Assembly: GCF_014651075.1 (NCBI RefSeq)
Contig: NZ_BMWE01000010.1
Coordinates: 240,556-304,555, forward strand
Direction of reading: 5' to 3'
Source of the DNA: Streptomyces djakartensis
Lineage (GTDB): Bacteria; Actinomycetota; Actinomycetes; Streptomycetales; Streptomycetaceae
Length of the DNA stretch: 64,000 bases
The stretch's first letter is position 1. Every line of letters starts with the position of its first letter. Positions 57,479 to 64,000 of the stretch are shown here, piece by piece. The notes under the pieces were generated by a model. It saw only the letters and a program-made list of their open reading frames with translations, was not told the origin of the DNA and did not search any database. Both the position numbers and the translations under genes were made by a program.

Positions 57479-58793
57479 GCATCACGTACTCAAGCTCGGC
57501 GCCGCGGTCACAGCACTGCAGGCGGCCACGGTCCTGCTGGCCACCCGTGCCCTCGCCGCCCCCACGCCCTCCCCGTCGCCGAGCAACAACGCGTGCGACC
57601 TGCTAGGGGGCGAAGTCAGGGAAAGGTGCGAGGGAGACACCGGCAGCGGTACCGGCGGAGGCAGGCCCTCCCTCGACCCCACCTCCACCCTCGACCCCCT
57701 CTCCTCCCTCGCCAAGGGCTGCGCCGAAGCCGCCTCCTGGACCGTCGACAAGCTCAGCGACGCCGTGAAGGAGACCGCGAACGTCGACTTCACGAACCCC
57801 AAGTTCCTCCAGCAGTACGCCGTCGTCTTCGCCGCGTCGACGATCCTCACGCTGCTGCTCTGGCTGCTCGCCGTCGCCAAGCGAGCCGTCCGCGGCGTGC
57901 CCCTGACCACCGCCCTCTCCGAGGCCATCGGCTTCCTCTGGCTCACCGTCCTGGCCTCCGCCTTCACCCCCCTGATCCTCTACACCGTCGTATCGGCGAC
58001 GGACGGCGTCACCGAGGTCCTGGCAAAGGCCACCGGCGACCAGACCGACGCGTTCTTCGGCACCTTCTCCGAGGCCCTCAAGAAAGGCGAGGACATCGGC
58101 GGCGGCCCCATCATGCTGATCGTCGTCTCCCTGGTCAGCATCCTCGCCGCCGGCGTCCTCTGGCTGGAGCTCGTCATCCGAGCCGCCCTCCTCTACGTCG
58201 GCGCCCTCCTCGGCACCGTCGTCTACGCCGGCCTCGTCGACAAGAACCTCTGGGGCCACGTCCGCCGCTGGGCGGGCATCATGATCGCGGTCATCCTCAT
58301 CAAGCCGGTGATCGTCATCGTCCTCGGCCTCGCGGGCGCCCTGTCCACCGGCGACGGCCCCGACGCCTTCTCCGCCGTCGTCTCCGGCCTCGCCATCATC
58401 CTGCTCGCCATCTTCGCCAGCGCGATGATCTACCGCTTCGTCCCCGGCTTCGGCGACGAGATCGCCGGCTCCCGCAACAACCGCCTCATGCAAGGCGCCG
58501 AGAGCAAGGCCGCCGCGGTCATCAGCTCCCCCGCCACCCTCGTCGCGCAGGGCATCAAGACCCACAGTTCCCGCGCCGACAACAACAGCGGAGGCAGCCA
58601 GTCCTCCGCTCCCCGCCCCAGCAACCCCGCCTCCGGCGGAGTCGCCGCACACAGCGGGCGCACCTCGAACGGCGGCGGCGGATCTGTCCCCTCCGCCGCA
58701 CCCGCACCCCGTTCGAGCAGCCCCGTCAACACCCCGCACGCCAGCAGCACCCGCAACAGCAGTACCAACCGCACGGGAGGTGAAGGGCGTTGA
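57468..58793 (+). CDS. VirB6/TrbL-like polytopic membrane protein
   Basis: A 441-residue protein with a signal-like N-terminus (ATRALAAPT), a polar segment and about six transmembrane helices (residues ~115-330), then a ~110-residue Ser/Pro/Asn/Gly-rich tail. This resembles the inner-membrane channel protein VirB6/TrbL of conjugation systems. The ATG at 57468 overlaps the previous gene by 11 bp, and its stop overlaps the next gene start (TTGA). Confidence 0.7.
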   Translation: MPARHHVLKLGAAVTALQAATVLLATRALAAPTPSPSPSNNACDLLGGEVRERCEGDTGSGTGGGRPSLDPTSTLDPLSSLAKGCAEAASWTVDKLSDAVKETANVDFTNPKFLQQYAVVFAASTILTLLLWLLAVAKRAVRGVPLTTALSEAIGFLWLTVLASAFTPLILYTVVSATDGVTEVLAKATGDQTDAFFGTFSEALKKGEDIGGGPIMLIVVSLVSILAAGVLWLELVIRAALLYVGALLGTVVYAGLVDKNLWGHVRRWAGIMIAVILIKPVIVIVLGLAGALSTGDGPDAFSAVVSGLAIILLAIFASAMIYRFVPGFGDEIAGSRNNRLMQGAESKAAAVISSPATLVAQGIKTHSSRADNNSGGSQSSAPRPSNPASGGVAAHSGRTSNGGGGSVPSAAPAPRSSSPVNTPHASSTRNSSTNRTGGEGR

Positions 58794-60346
58794 CGACCGA
58801 GTCCCACGTGTCCCATCCGGTCACGCCCCGCCGTACGTATCTGATCGGCCGCGCCCGGCCGAACGCGATCATCGGCCGCAACCGCGAGAGCGGCGAGATC
58901 GCCCTCATCGTCGTGGGCGCGTTCCTCGGCATGATGTGCGGGCTCCTCGTCCCCGTGCTGTCCCTGCGCATCGTGCTGCTCGCCGGGTTCCCGATGCTGG
59001 CGCTGGCCGCCGTGTACGTGCCGTACAAGCACCGCACCTTCTACAAGTGGTTCGAGATCAACCGCAGCTACAAGCGCACCCTCAAGCAGGGCGCCACCTA
59101 CCGCTCCACCGCGGTGGAGGCCGGCACCCGCCTCGACGGCAGGGAAATCGAGGTCGGCCCGCCCCCGGGCATCGGCCGCATCACCTGGCTGTCCGCACCC
59201 TTCGGCCCGGACGAGATCGCCGTACTGCTGCACGCCGACCGCAAGACCGTCACCGCCGCCATCGAGATCGAGGGCCCCGGCGTCGGCCTGCGCGACAGCG
59301 AGGACCAGGAGGCCCTCGTCGACCGCTTCGGCACCCTGCTCAAGCACGTGGCCAACGGCGACGGCTTCGTCACCCGCCTCCAGATGCTCGCCCGCACCCT
59401 CCCCGCCGACCCGGACGCCCACGCCAAGGACGTGGCCGTACGCGGCGACGACAAATCACCGGCGTGGCTGCAGCACTCCTACGACCAGCTCCAGTCGATG
59501 GTGTCCACCAGCAGCGAGCAGCACCGCGCCTACCTCGTCGCCTGCATGCACTACACCCGCGAACTCGCCGCCGAGGCGAACGCCATGGCCCGCGCCGCCC
59601 GCGCCCACGGCGGCAAGGTCGACCGGGACGCCGGACTCGCCGTCGTCATGGCCCGCGAGCTCACCGACATCTGCTCACGCCTGCAGGAGGCCGACATCCG
59701 CGTCCGGCAGCCCCTCGGTCAGGGCCGGCTGTCCTCGCTGATCCACTCCATGTACGACCCGGACCACCCCATCGACCACATCCAGGCGATGACGAAACGC
59801 AACGCCTGGCCGGCCGAGCTGGACGCCATGGAGCCCACCTACCTCCAGGCCAAGACCCGCGAGTCCTCCACCCGCGCCCCCTGGTGCCACGCCACGGCCT
59901 GGGTGAAGGAGTGGCCGATGACCCCCGTCGGCGTCAACTTCCTCGCCCCGCTCCTCGTCCACACCCCGGACGTCATCCGCACGGTGGCCGTCACCATGGA
60001 CCTCGAACCCACCGAGGTCGCCATCGAGCGCATGCTGACCGAGAAGACCAACGACGAGGCCGAGGCGTCCCGCGCCGCCAAGATGAACCGCACCGTCGAC
60101 CCGCGCGACGTCGCCGCCAACTCCCGGCTCGACCAGCGCGGCGAGGACCTCGCCAGCGGCGCCGCCGGCGTCAACCTCGTCGGCTACATCACCGTCTCCT
60201 CACGCTCCCCCGACGCCCTCGCCCGCGACAAGCGGACGATAAGGGCCTCGGCCGGCAAGTCGTACCTCAAGCTGGAGTGGTGCGACCGTGAGCACCACCG
60301 CGCCTTCGTGAACACCCTTCCCTTCGCCACCGGCATTCGGAGGTAG
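58790..60346 (+). CDS. SCO6880-type conjugation protein (VirB3/VirB4-N-like)
   Basis: A 518-residue protein: two N-terminal transmembrane helices (about 37-78) in a PrgI/VirB3-like module, then a soluble domain (AIEIEGPGVGLRDSEDQEALVDRFGTLLKHVA, HYTRELAAEANAMARAARAHGGKVDRD) of the SCO6880 family. Members accompany VirB4-like ATPases in actinobacterial transfer clusters. TTG at 58790 is used; GGAGG lies 9 bp upstream. It sits 6 bp before the ATPase gene. Confidence 0.75.
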   Translation: MTTESHVSHPVTPRRTYLIGRARPNAIIGRNRESGEIALIVVGAFLGMMCGLLVPVLSLRIVLLAGFPMLALAAVYVPYKHRTFYKWFEINRSYKRTLKQGATYRSTAVEAGTRLDGREIEVGPPPGIGRITWLSAPFGPDEIAVLLHADRKTVTAAIEIEGPGVGLRDSEDQEALVDRFGTLLKHVANGDGFVTRLQMLARTLPADPDAHAKDVAVRGDDKSPAWLQHSYDQLQSMVSTSSEQHRAYLVACMHYTRELAAEANAMARAARAHGGKVDRDAGLAVVMARELTDICSRLQEADIRVRQPLGQGRLSSLIHSMYDPDHPIDHIQAMTKRNAWPAELDAMEPTYLQAKTRESSTRAPWCHATAWVKEWPMTPVGVNFLAPLLVHTPDVIRTVAVTMDLEPTEVAIERMLTEKTNDEAEASRAAKMNRTVDPRDVAANSRLDQRGEDLASGAAGVNLVGYITVSSRSPDALARDKRTIRASAGKSYLKLEWCDREHHRAFVNTLPFATGIRR

Positions 60347-60352
60347 GACCTG

Positions 60353-61762
60353 ATGCGGGACCCGCTGTCCGTCCTCACCGACGCCTTCACGTCCTTCCTC
60401 TTCGGAAAGGTCGAGACGACCCGGCTCCCGGTGCGCACGTCCACGGGCCAGGCACAGGCGGTCTACCTCCCGACCGCCGCCCCGGGCCTCGGCGACTCCG
60501 GCGTCATCATCGGCCGCGAGGTGTACTCCGGCAAGGGCTACATCTACGACCCCTTCCAGCTCTACGGCCAGCAGCTCCCCGCCCCCCACTGGCTGGTCCT
60601 CGGCGAGTCCGGCAACGGCAAGTCGGCGCTGGAGAAGACGTACGTCCTGCGCCAGCTCCGCTTCCGCGACCGCCAGGTCGTCGTCCTGGACGCCCAGGGC
60701 GAGGACGGCGTCGGCGAGTGGAACCTCGTCGCCCAGGAGCTGGGCATCACGCCCATCCGCCTGGACCCGACGGCCGCCCTGGACATGGGGATCCGCCTCA
60801 ACCCGCTGGACCCCGCGATCACCACCACGGGCCAGCTGGCGCTGCTCCGGACCATCATCGAGGTCGCGATGGGCCACGGCCTCGACGAGCGCTCCGGCTT
60901 CGCCCTGAAGGTCGCCCACGCCCACGTCAACGAGACCATCGTCGAACGCCAGCCGGTCCTCACCGACATCGTCGAGCGACTGCGCCACCCCGAGCCCGAG
61001 TCGGCCGAGGCCATGAACGTCGCCATAGACGACGTACGGGCCTGGGGCCTGGACGTCGCCCTGGTCCTGGACCGGCTCGTCGACGGTGACCTGCGCGGCA
61101 TGTTCGACGGCCCGACGACGGTCGGCATCGACCTGGACGCCCCGCTGATCGTCTTCGACCTGTCCCACATCGACCGCAACTCCATCGCCATGCCGATCCT
61201 CATGGCGATCGTCGGCGTGTGGCTGGAGCACACCTGGATCCGCCCCGACCGGAAGAAGCGCATCTTCCTGGTCGAGGAGGCCTGGCACATCATCAACAGC
61301 CCCTTCGTCGCCCAGCTGTTCCAGCGCCTGCTGAAGTTCGGCCGACGACTGGGTCTGTCGTTCGTGGCGGTCGTCCACCACCTGTCGGACGTCGTGGACG
61401 GGGCGGCGGCGAAAGAGGCGGCCGCGATCCTGAAGATGGCCTCCACGAGGACGATCTACGCCCAGAAAGCCGACGAGGCACGGGCGACCGGCCGCGTCCT
61501 GGGCCTGCCCCGCTGGGCGGTCGAGATCATCCCGACGCTCACCCCCGGCATCGCCGTGTGGGACGTCAACGGCAACGTCCAGGTCGTCAAACACCTGGTC
61601 ACCGAGACCGAACGCCCCCTGGTCTTCACCGACCGCGCGATGACCGAGTCCTCAGCCGACCTCGCCGACGACGCCCTGCGCGCCGCCGAAATCGAGGCGG
61701 AGGAACGAGCGGCGGCCTTCGTGGAGCACCACCTGGGCGACTCCGAGTCGACGGTGGCGTAA
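60353..61762 (+). CDS. VirB4-like ATPase
   Basis: A 469-residue ATPase of the VirB4/TraC/HerA class. Walker A GESGNGKS is at residues 84-91, Walker B IFLVEE at 304-309, and an arginine-finger region FGRRLGLSFVAVVHHLSD follows; all catalytic residues are intact. VirB4 energises assembly and substrate transfer in type IV secretion. The canonical N-terminal VirB4 domain is short here and probably supplied by the upstream SCO6880-type protein. No signal peptide is present. Confidence 0.87.
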   Translation: MRDPLSVLTDAFTSFLFGKVETTRLPVRTSTGQAQAVYLPTAAPGLGDSGVIIGREVYSGKGYIYDPFQLYGQQLPAPHWLVLGESGNGKSALEKTYVLRQLRFRDRQVVVLDAQGEDGVGEWNLVAQELGITPIRLDPTAALDMGIRLNPLDPAITTTGQLALLRTIIEVAMGHGLDERSGFALKVAHAHVNETIVERQPVLTDIVERLRHPEPESAEAMNVAIDDVRAWGLDVALVLDRLVDGDLRGMFDGPTTVGIDLDAPLIVFDLSHIDRNSIAMPILMAIVGVWLEHTWIRPDRKKRIFLVEEAWHIINSPFVAQLFQRLLKFGRRLGLSFVAVVHHLSDVVDGAAAKEAAAILKMASTRTIYAQKADEARATGRVLGLPRWAVEIIPTLTPGIAVWDVNGNVQVVKHLVTETERPLVFTDRAMTESSADLADDALRAAEIEAEERAAAFVEHHLGDSESTVA

Positions 61763-61783
61763 GGCGCAGGGGAAGGAAGACGC

Positions 61784-63259
61784 GTGAGACCGGACGACCG
61801 CCGCACCCATCGCGACCACCAGGGCGGCATCCCCGACGGCCTGCTCGTCGGCCTCCTCGTGTTCCTCCTCGGCATGACCCTGCTGGTGTGGACGGCCACC
61901 GGCCTGGCCGCCTGGTTCGCCCACGGCTCCTGGCCGTCCGGCGTCACCTTCACCCGCACCCCCCTGGCGATGCGGGGCCTCGTGGCGCAGCCCCACGACA
62001 TCCCCGGCGCCTGGCCCGACACACCCGCCGGCGAACTCTCCGGCTACGGCCTGTTCTGGGGCCTGTTCATCGGGCAGCTGATGGTCCTGGTCGTCCTGGT
62101 GGTGTTCGTGATGGGCACACTGGCCCGATGGCGAGCGGTCCGCGCCGGACGCCGGACGGAAAAGGCCACGGCGCAGGAGCAACCGCCGACGTCACCGGCC
62201 GGAACCACACACGAGGCCCCGACACCGGCACCGGACCCTGGGTCCACAGCCGTGCCACGCGACGTACCGACACCCCGCCAAGCCCCCCAGCCCACGGCCC
62301 CGGCTTCCCCGTCGGGCCAGGAACAGGCGGGCGGGCGGGAAAAGGTCGTGGTGGCCCCCATGGAAACCCGCCAGAGCACGGCCGCCCAGGCCGTACGCGA
62401 CGCGGAGGGGCCGGCCCTCGTCGTCACCTCGAACCCGGCACTCTGGCAGGACACCAAAGACGGAAGAGCCAAACTGGGCCCCGCCCTGCTCTTCGACCCC
62501 ACCCACCTCTGCGACACCCCGTCCCGCCTCCACTGGTCGCCGACCGAAGGCTGCGAGGACAAGAAGACGGCAACCGCCAGGGCAGCAGCCCTCCTCACCC
62601 CGGTCCGCCCCACCGCCAAACTCGACCAGGCCCTCAGCGACACGGCCCAGCTGCTCCTGCGAAGCTACCTGCACGCCGCGGCCGTCGACGGCCGCACCAT
62701 CCGCCACGTCCACCGCTGGTCCCAGGGAACCCAGATCCAGGACGCCGTACGCATCCTCCGTACGAACCCCAAGGCGGCTCCCGGCTCCGCGGGCGAACTC
62801 GAAGGAGCCCTCACCGCCCACCCCGAACGCCGGGACATGGCCCAGCAGCTGACGACCCGCGCCCTGGCGGCCCTCTCCACGGTCAACGTACGCGAGGCCT
62901 GCACTCCCAACCGAACTGATGCCCTCACCTTGGATTCCTTCCTCCACGAAGGGGGAACGCTTTACGTAGTGGGGGAATCCATCGAGGACCCCAGGACGAG
63001 CCCGGGCGCGATGCCCCTCCTGACGGCCCTCGTCTCCAGCGTGGTCGAGCGCGGCCGGCACATGGCCGAACGGTCATCGGCCGGTCGCCTCGACCCACCA
63101 CTGACGCTCGTCCTGGACGACGTCGCGGCCGTGGCCCCGCTTCCCCAGCTCCCGGAGCTGCTGGCCACCGGAGCGGACCGGGGCATGCCGACCCTGGCCC
63201 TGCTCCGGTCCCGCGAGCAGGGCCGCGCCCGCTGGCCGCACGACGAACTGCCGGTCTAG
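61784..63259 (+). CDS. TraG/VirD4-like protein with degenerate Walker A
   Basis: A 491-residue protein: two N-terminal transmembrane helices (about 18-42 and 88-112), a Pro/Thr-rich linker (130-185), then a TraG/VirD4-type domain. The expected P-loop position reads VVVAPMETRQST (188-199), lacking the GK(S/T) needed for ATP binding. The rest is recognisable: LVVTSNPALW, LLFDPT, Walker B LVLDD (442-446) and a truncated end after RSREQGRARW. It may be a structural, non-catalytic coupling protein. It is the last gene of the cluster. Confidence 0.75.
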   Translation: MRPDDRRTHRDHQGGIPDGLLVGLLVFLLGMTLLVWTATGLAAWFAHGSWPSGVTFTRTPLAMRGLVAQPHDIPGAWPDTPAGELSGYGLFWGLFIGQLMVLVVLVVFVMGTLARWRAVRAGRRTEKATAQEQPPTSPAGTTHEAPTPAPDPGSTAVPRDVPTPRQAPQPTAPASPSGQEQAGGREKVVVAPMETRQSTAAQAVRDAEGPALVVTSNPALWQDTKDGRAKLGPALLFDPTHLCDTPSRLHWSPTEGCEDKKTATARAAALLTPVRPTAKLDQALSDTAQLLLRSYLHAAAVDGRTIRHVHRWSQGTQIQDAVRILRTNPKAAPGSAGELEGALTAHPERRDMAQQLTTRALAALSTVNVREACTPNRTDALTLDSFLHEGGTLYVVGESIEDPRTSPGAMPLLTALVSSVVERGRHMAERSSAGRLDPPLTLVLDDVAAVAPLPQLPELLATGADRGMPTLALLRSREQGRARWPHDELPV

Positions 63260-63272
63260 GCCCTCGCGGCCG

Positions 63273-63815
63273 TCACTCCCGCTCGAGCACGAACTCCAAC
63301 TCCCGCTCACCGGAGTCCCCGAGCGGCACGATCACTCCACTGGGCACAAACCCCACCCGCCGATAGAACCGCTGCGCCCGCCCGTTCTCCTCGTGCACGA
63401 TGAGCCGCACCCGCTCGAGACCCCGCCCCCACGCCCATTCCAGTGCCGCGTCGAACAGCACCTCGGTCAGGCCGCTCCCCCGGTCCTCGGGCCGTACGAA
63501 CACGCCGACCAGATGGCCCTGCTTCCGCTCCACGGGAAAGCCGGCCCAGTCCGTCGTCCCGGGCTCCTCCACGAGCACCGTCAGCGTCGCCACCCACTGC
63601 CCGTCCGGCCCTTCGGCGATGATCTGCTGAGCCGCGTCCGCCCCTTCCGCGGCACCGGCCGTCCGCTCCTGCCAGAAGGAATCCGGCCTGCCCACCGCCT
63701 CCTCGTACGTCTCCAGGAAGGCAAGGTGCGCCACCGGGTCCTGCAGCGCCACGAGCCGCAGTTCCCTCGCCGCGGGCCACTCATCAGCACGGACGGACCG
63801 GATCACATAGGTCAT
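63273..63815 (-). CDS. GNAT-family N-acetyltransferase
   Basis: A 180-residue GNAT with the acetyl-CoA loop VRPEDRGSGLTEVLFDAAL near residues 108-126 and the C-terminal NGRAQRFYRRVGF motif. The substrate is unknown. The ATG at 63815 gives MTYVIRSVRADEWPAARELRL. It is convergent with the secretion-like cluster (13 bp apart) and lies downstream, on the same strand, of the rRNA operon terminator. Confidence 0.85.
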   Translation of the reverse strand: MTYVIRSVRADEWPAARELRLVALQDPVAHLAFLETYEEAVGRPDSFWQERTAGAAEGADAAQQIIAEGPDGQWVATLTVLVEEPGTTDWAGFPVERKQGHLVGVFVRPEDRGSGLTEVLFDAALEWAWGRGLERVRLIVHEENGRAQRFYRRVGFVPSGVIVPLGDSGERELEFVLERE

Positions 63816-63840
63816 GCGGGCCACGGTAGTCGGAGAAAAC

Positions 63841-63875
63841 AAAAAGGCCCACACCTTTAAGGTGTGGGCCTTTTT
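63841..63875 (-). terminator. rRNA operon terminator
   Basis: AAAAAGGCCCACACCTT, one T, and AAGGTGTGGGCCTTTTT form a 17-bp stem-like palindrome with A- and T-runs at both ends, just past the 5S rRNA on the minus strand. It is one of the few terminators here with a full T-tract. Confidence 0.93.
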
Positions 63876-63884
63876 CAATATTTG

Positions 63885-64000
63885 TTCGGCGGCGTCCTAC
63901 TCTCCCACAGGGTCCCCCCTGCAGTACCATCGGCGCTGTAAGGCTTAGCTTCCGGGTTCGGAATGTAACCGGGCGTTTCCCCTACGCTATAACCACCGAA
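63885..64000 (-). rRNA. rrf: 5S ribosomal RNA (5' end at or just past window edge)
   Basis: The reverse complement begins TTCGGTGGTTATAGCG, contains CCCGGTTACATTCCGAACCC and ends GGACGCCGCCGAA, the closing helix of actinomycete 5S rRNA. About 116 nt are visible; one or two 5' bases may be outside the window. It is the last gene of an rRNA operon that continues to the right on the minus strand, followed by the terminator above. Confidence 0.96.

Noticed and set aside
53731..63259. Integrated plasmid or AICE
   Set aside because: No integrase, relaxase, replication protein, tRNA attachment site or composition change was found around the secretion-like genes.
1..64000. tRNA genes and CRISPR arrays
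   Set aside because: Gaps were read for tRNA-like T-loops and for regularly spaced repeats; none were found. The tandem repeats present lack spacers.

Overview
This is a 64 kb piece of a Streptomyces (or very close actinomycete) chromosome. The evidence is the very high GC with strong third-position GC bias, GTG/TTG starts, 1-4 base start/stop overlaps, and a set of actinomycete hallmark genes: GlnR, mycothiol synthase MshD, the nickel regulator Nur, the c-di-GMP-binding anti-sigma factor RsiG, DUF397, DUF3099, and a ppk-CHAD-Nudix-pst block. Most of it reads as conserved core chromosome. The accessory signals are small: two decayed genes, several repeat elements and one long inverted repeat.

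Layout. 1-4.5 kb: two related HAD hydrolases flanking an aminoglycoside-phosphotransferase-type kinase, a GntR regulator coupled to one HAD gene, a divergent small membrane protein, and a decayed Eis-type acetyltransferase. Matching AGTTGG/CCAACT palindromes lie on both sides of the small membrane gene. 4.6-16 kb: rsiG, dtd, a YgfZ-like protein, nur, a nitrobindin-like protein, DsrE, VOC and DUF3099 proteins, a sulfurtransferase preceded by a cysteine-containing leader peptide, DUF1416, an LmeA-like DUF2993 protein, an ECF42-type sigma factor with its DGPF/YCII partner, a Gln/Pro-rich membrane protein, a MoaD-like protein and an alpha/beta hydrolase. 16-22.5 kb: glnR, a LacI regulator, an HtrA-like protease next to an MprAB-like two-component system, and mshD. 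22.6-28.2 kb: secreted or membrane-attached 5'-nucleotidase, a second LmeA-like protein, a GH5 glycosidase and a pectinesterase. 28.3-30.7 kb: decayed DUF5753 regulator, DUF397 gene, a long inverted repeat and a LysR regulator. 30.8-38.6 kb: two divergent ABC systems, one tied to an ECF sigma/zinc-finger anti-sigma pair and the other to a YtrA-type GntR regulator with a 17-bp-arm palindrome.

38.9-49 kb is the phosphate block: ppk, a CHAD protein, a Nudix hydrolase, pstSCAB behind a clear 11-nt-periodic PHO box, and on the other strand a Pit transporter with its DUF47/PhoU-like partner. csoR follows with a palindromic operator in its leader. 49.6-53.5 kb: small proteins, a lipoprotein, a Tat-exported bicovalent-flavin oxidoreductase and a PAP2 phosphatase.

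53.7-63.3 kb is the most unusual part. It is a relaxase-free, chromosomal type-IV-secretion-like set: a lytic transglycosylase/NlpC-P60 wall hydrolase, a secreted protein, a VirB2-like two-TM protein, a VirB8-like protein, a VirB6/TrbL-like protein, an SCO6880-type protein, a VirB4-like ATPase, and a TraG/VirD4-like protein whose Walker A site is degenerate. The window ends with a GNAT acetyltransferase and the 5S rRNA end of an rRNA operon on the minus strand.

Three copies of a ~65-bp repeat (one inside the CHAD coding sequence, one carrying a nested 41-bp element) link otherwise unrelated intergenic spots. No tRNA genes, CRISPR arrays, insertion sequences or integrases were seen.
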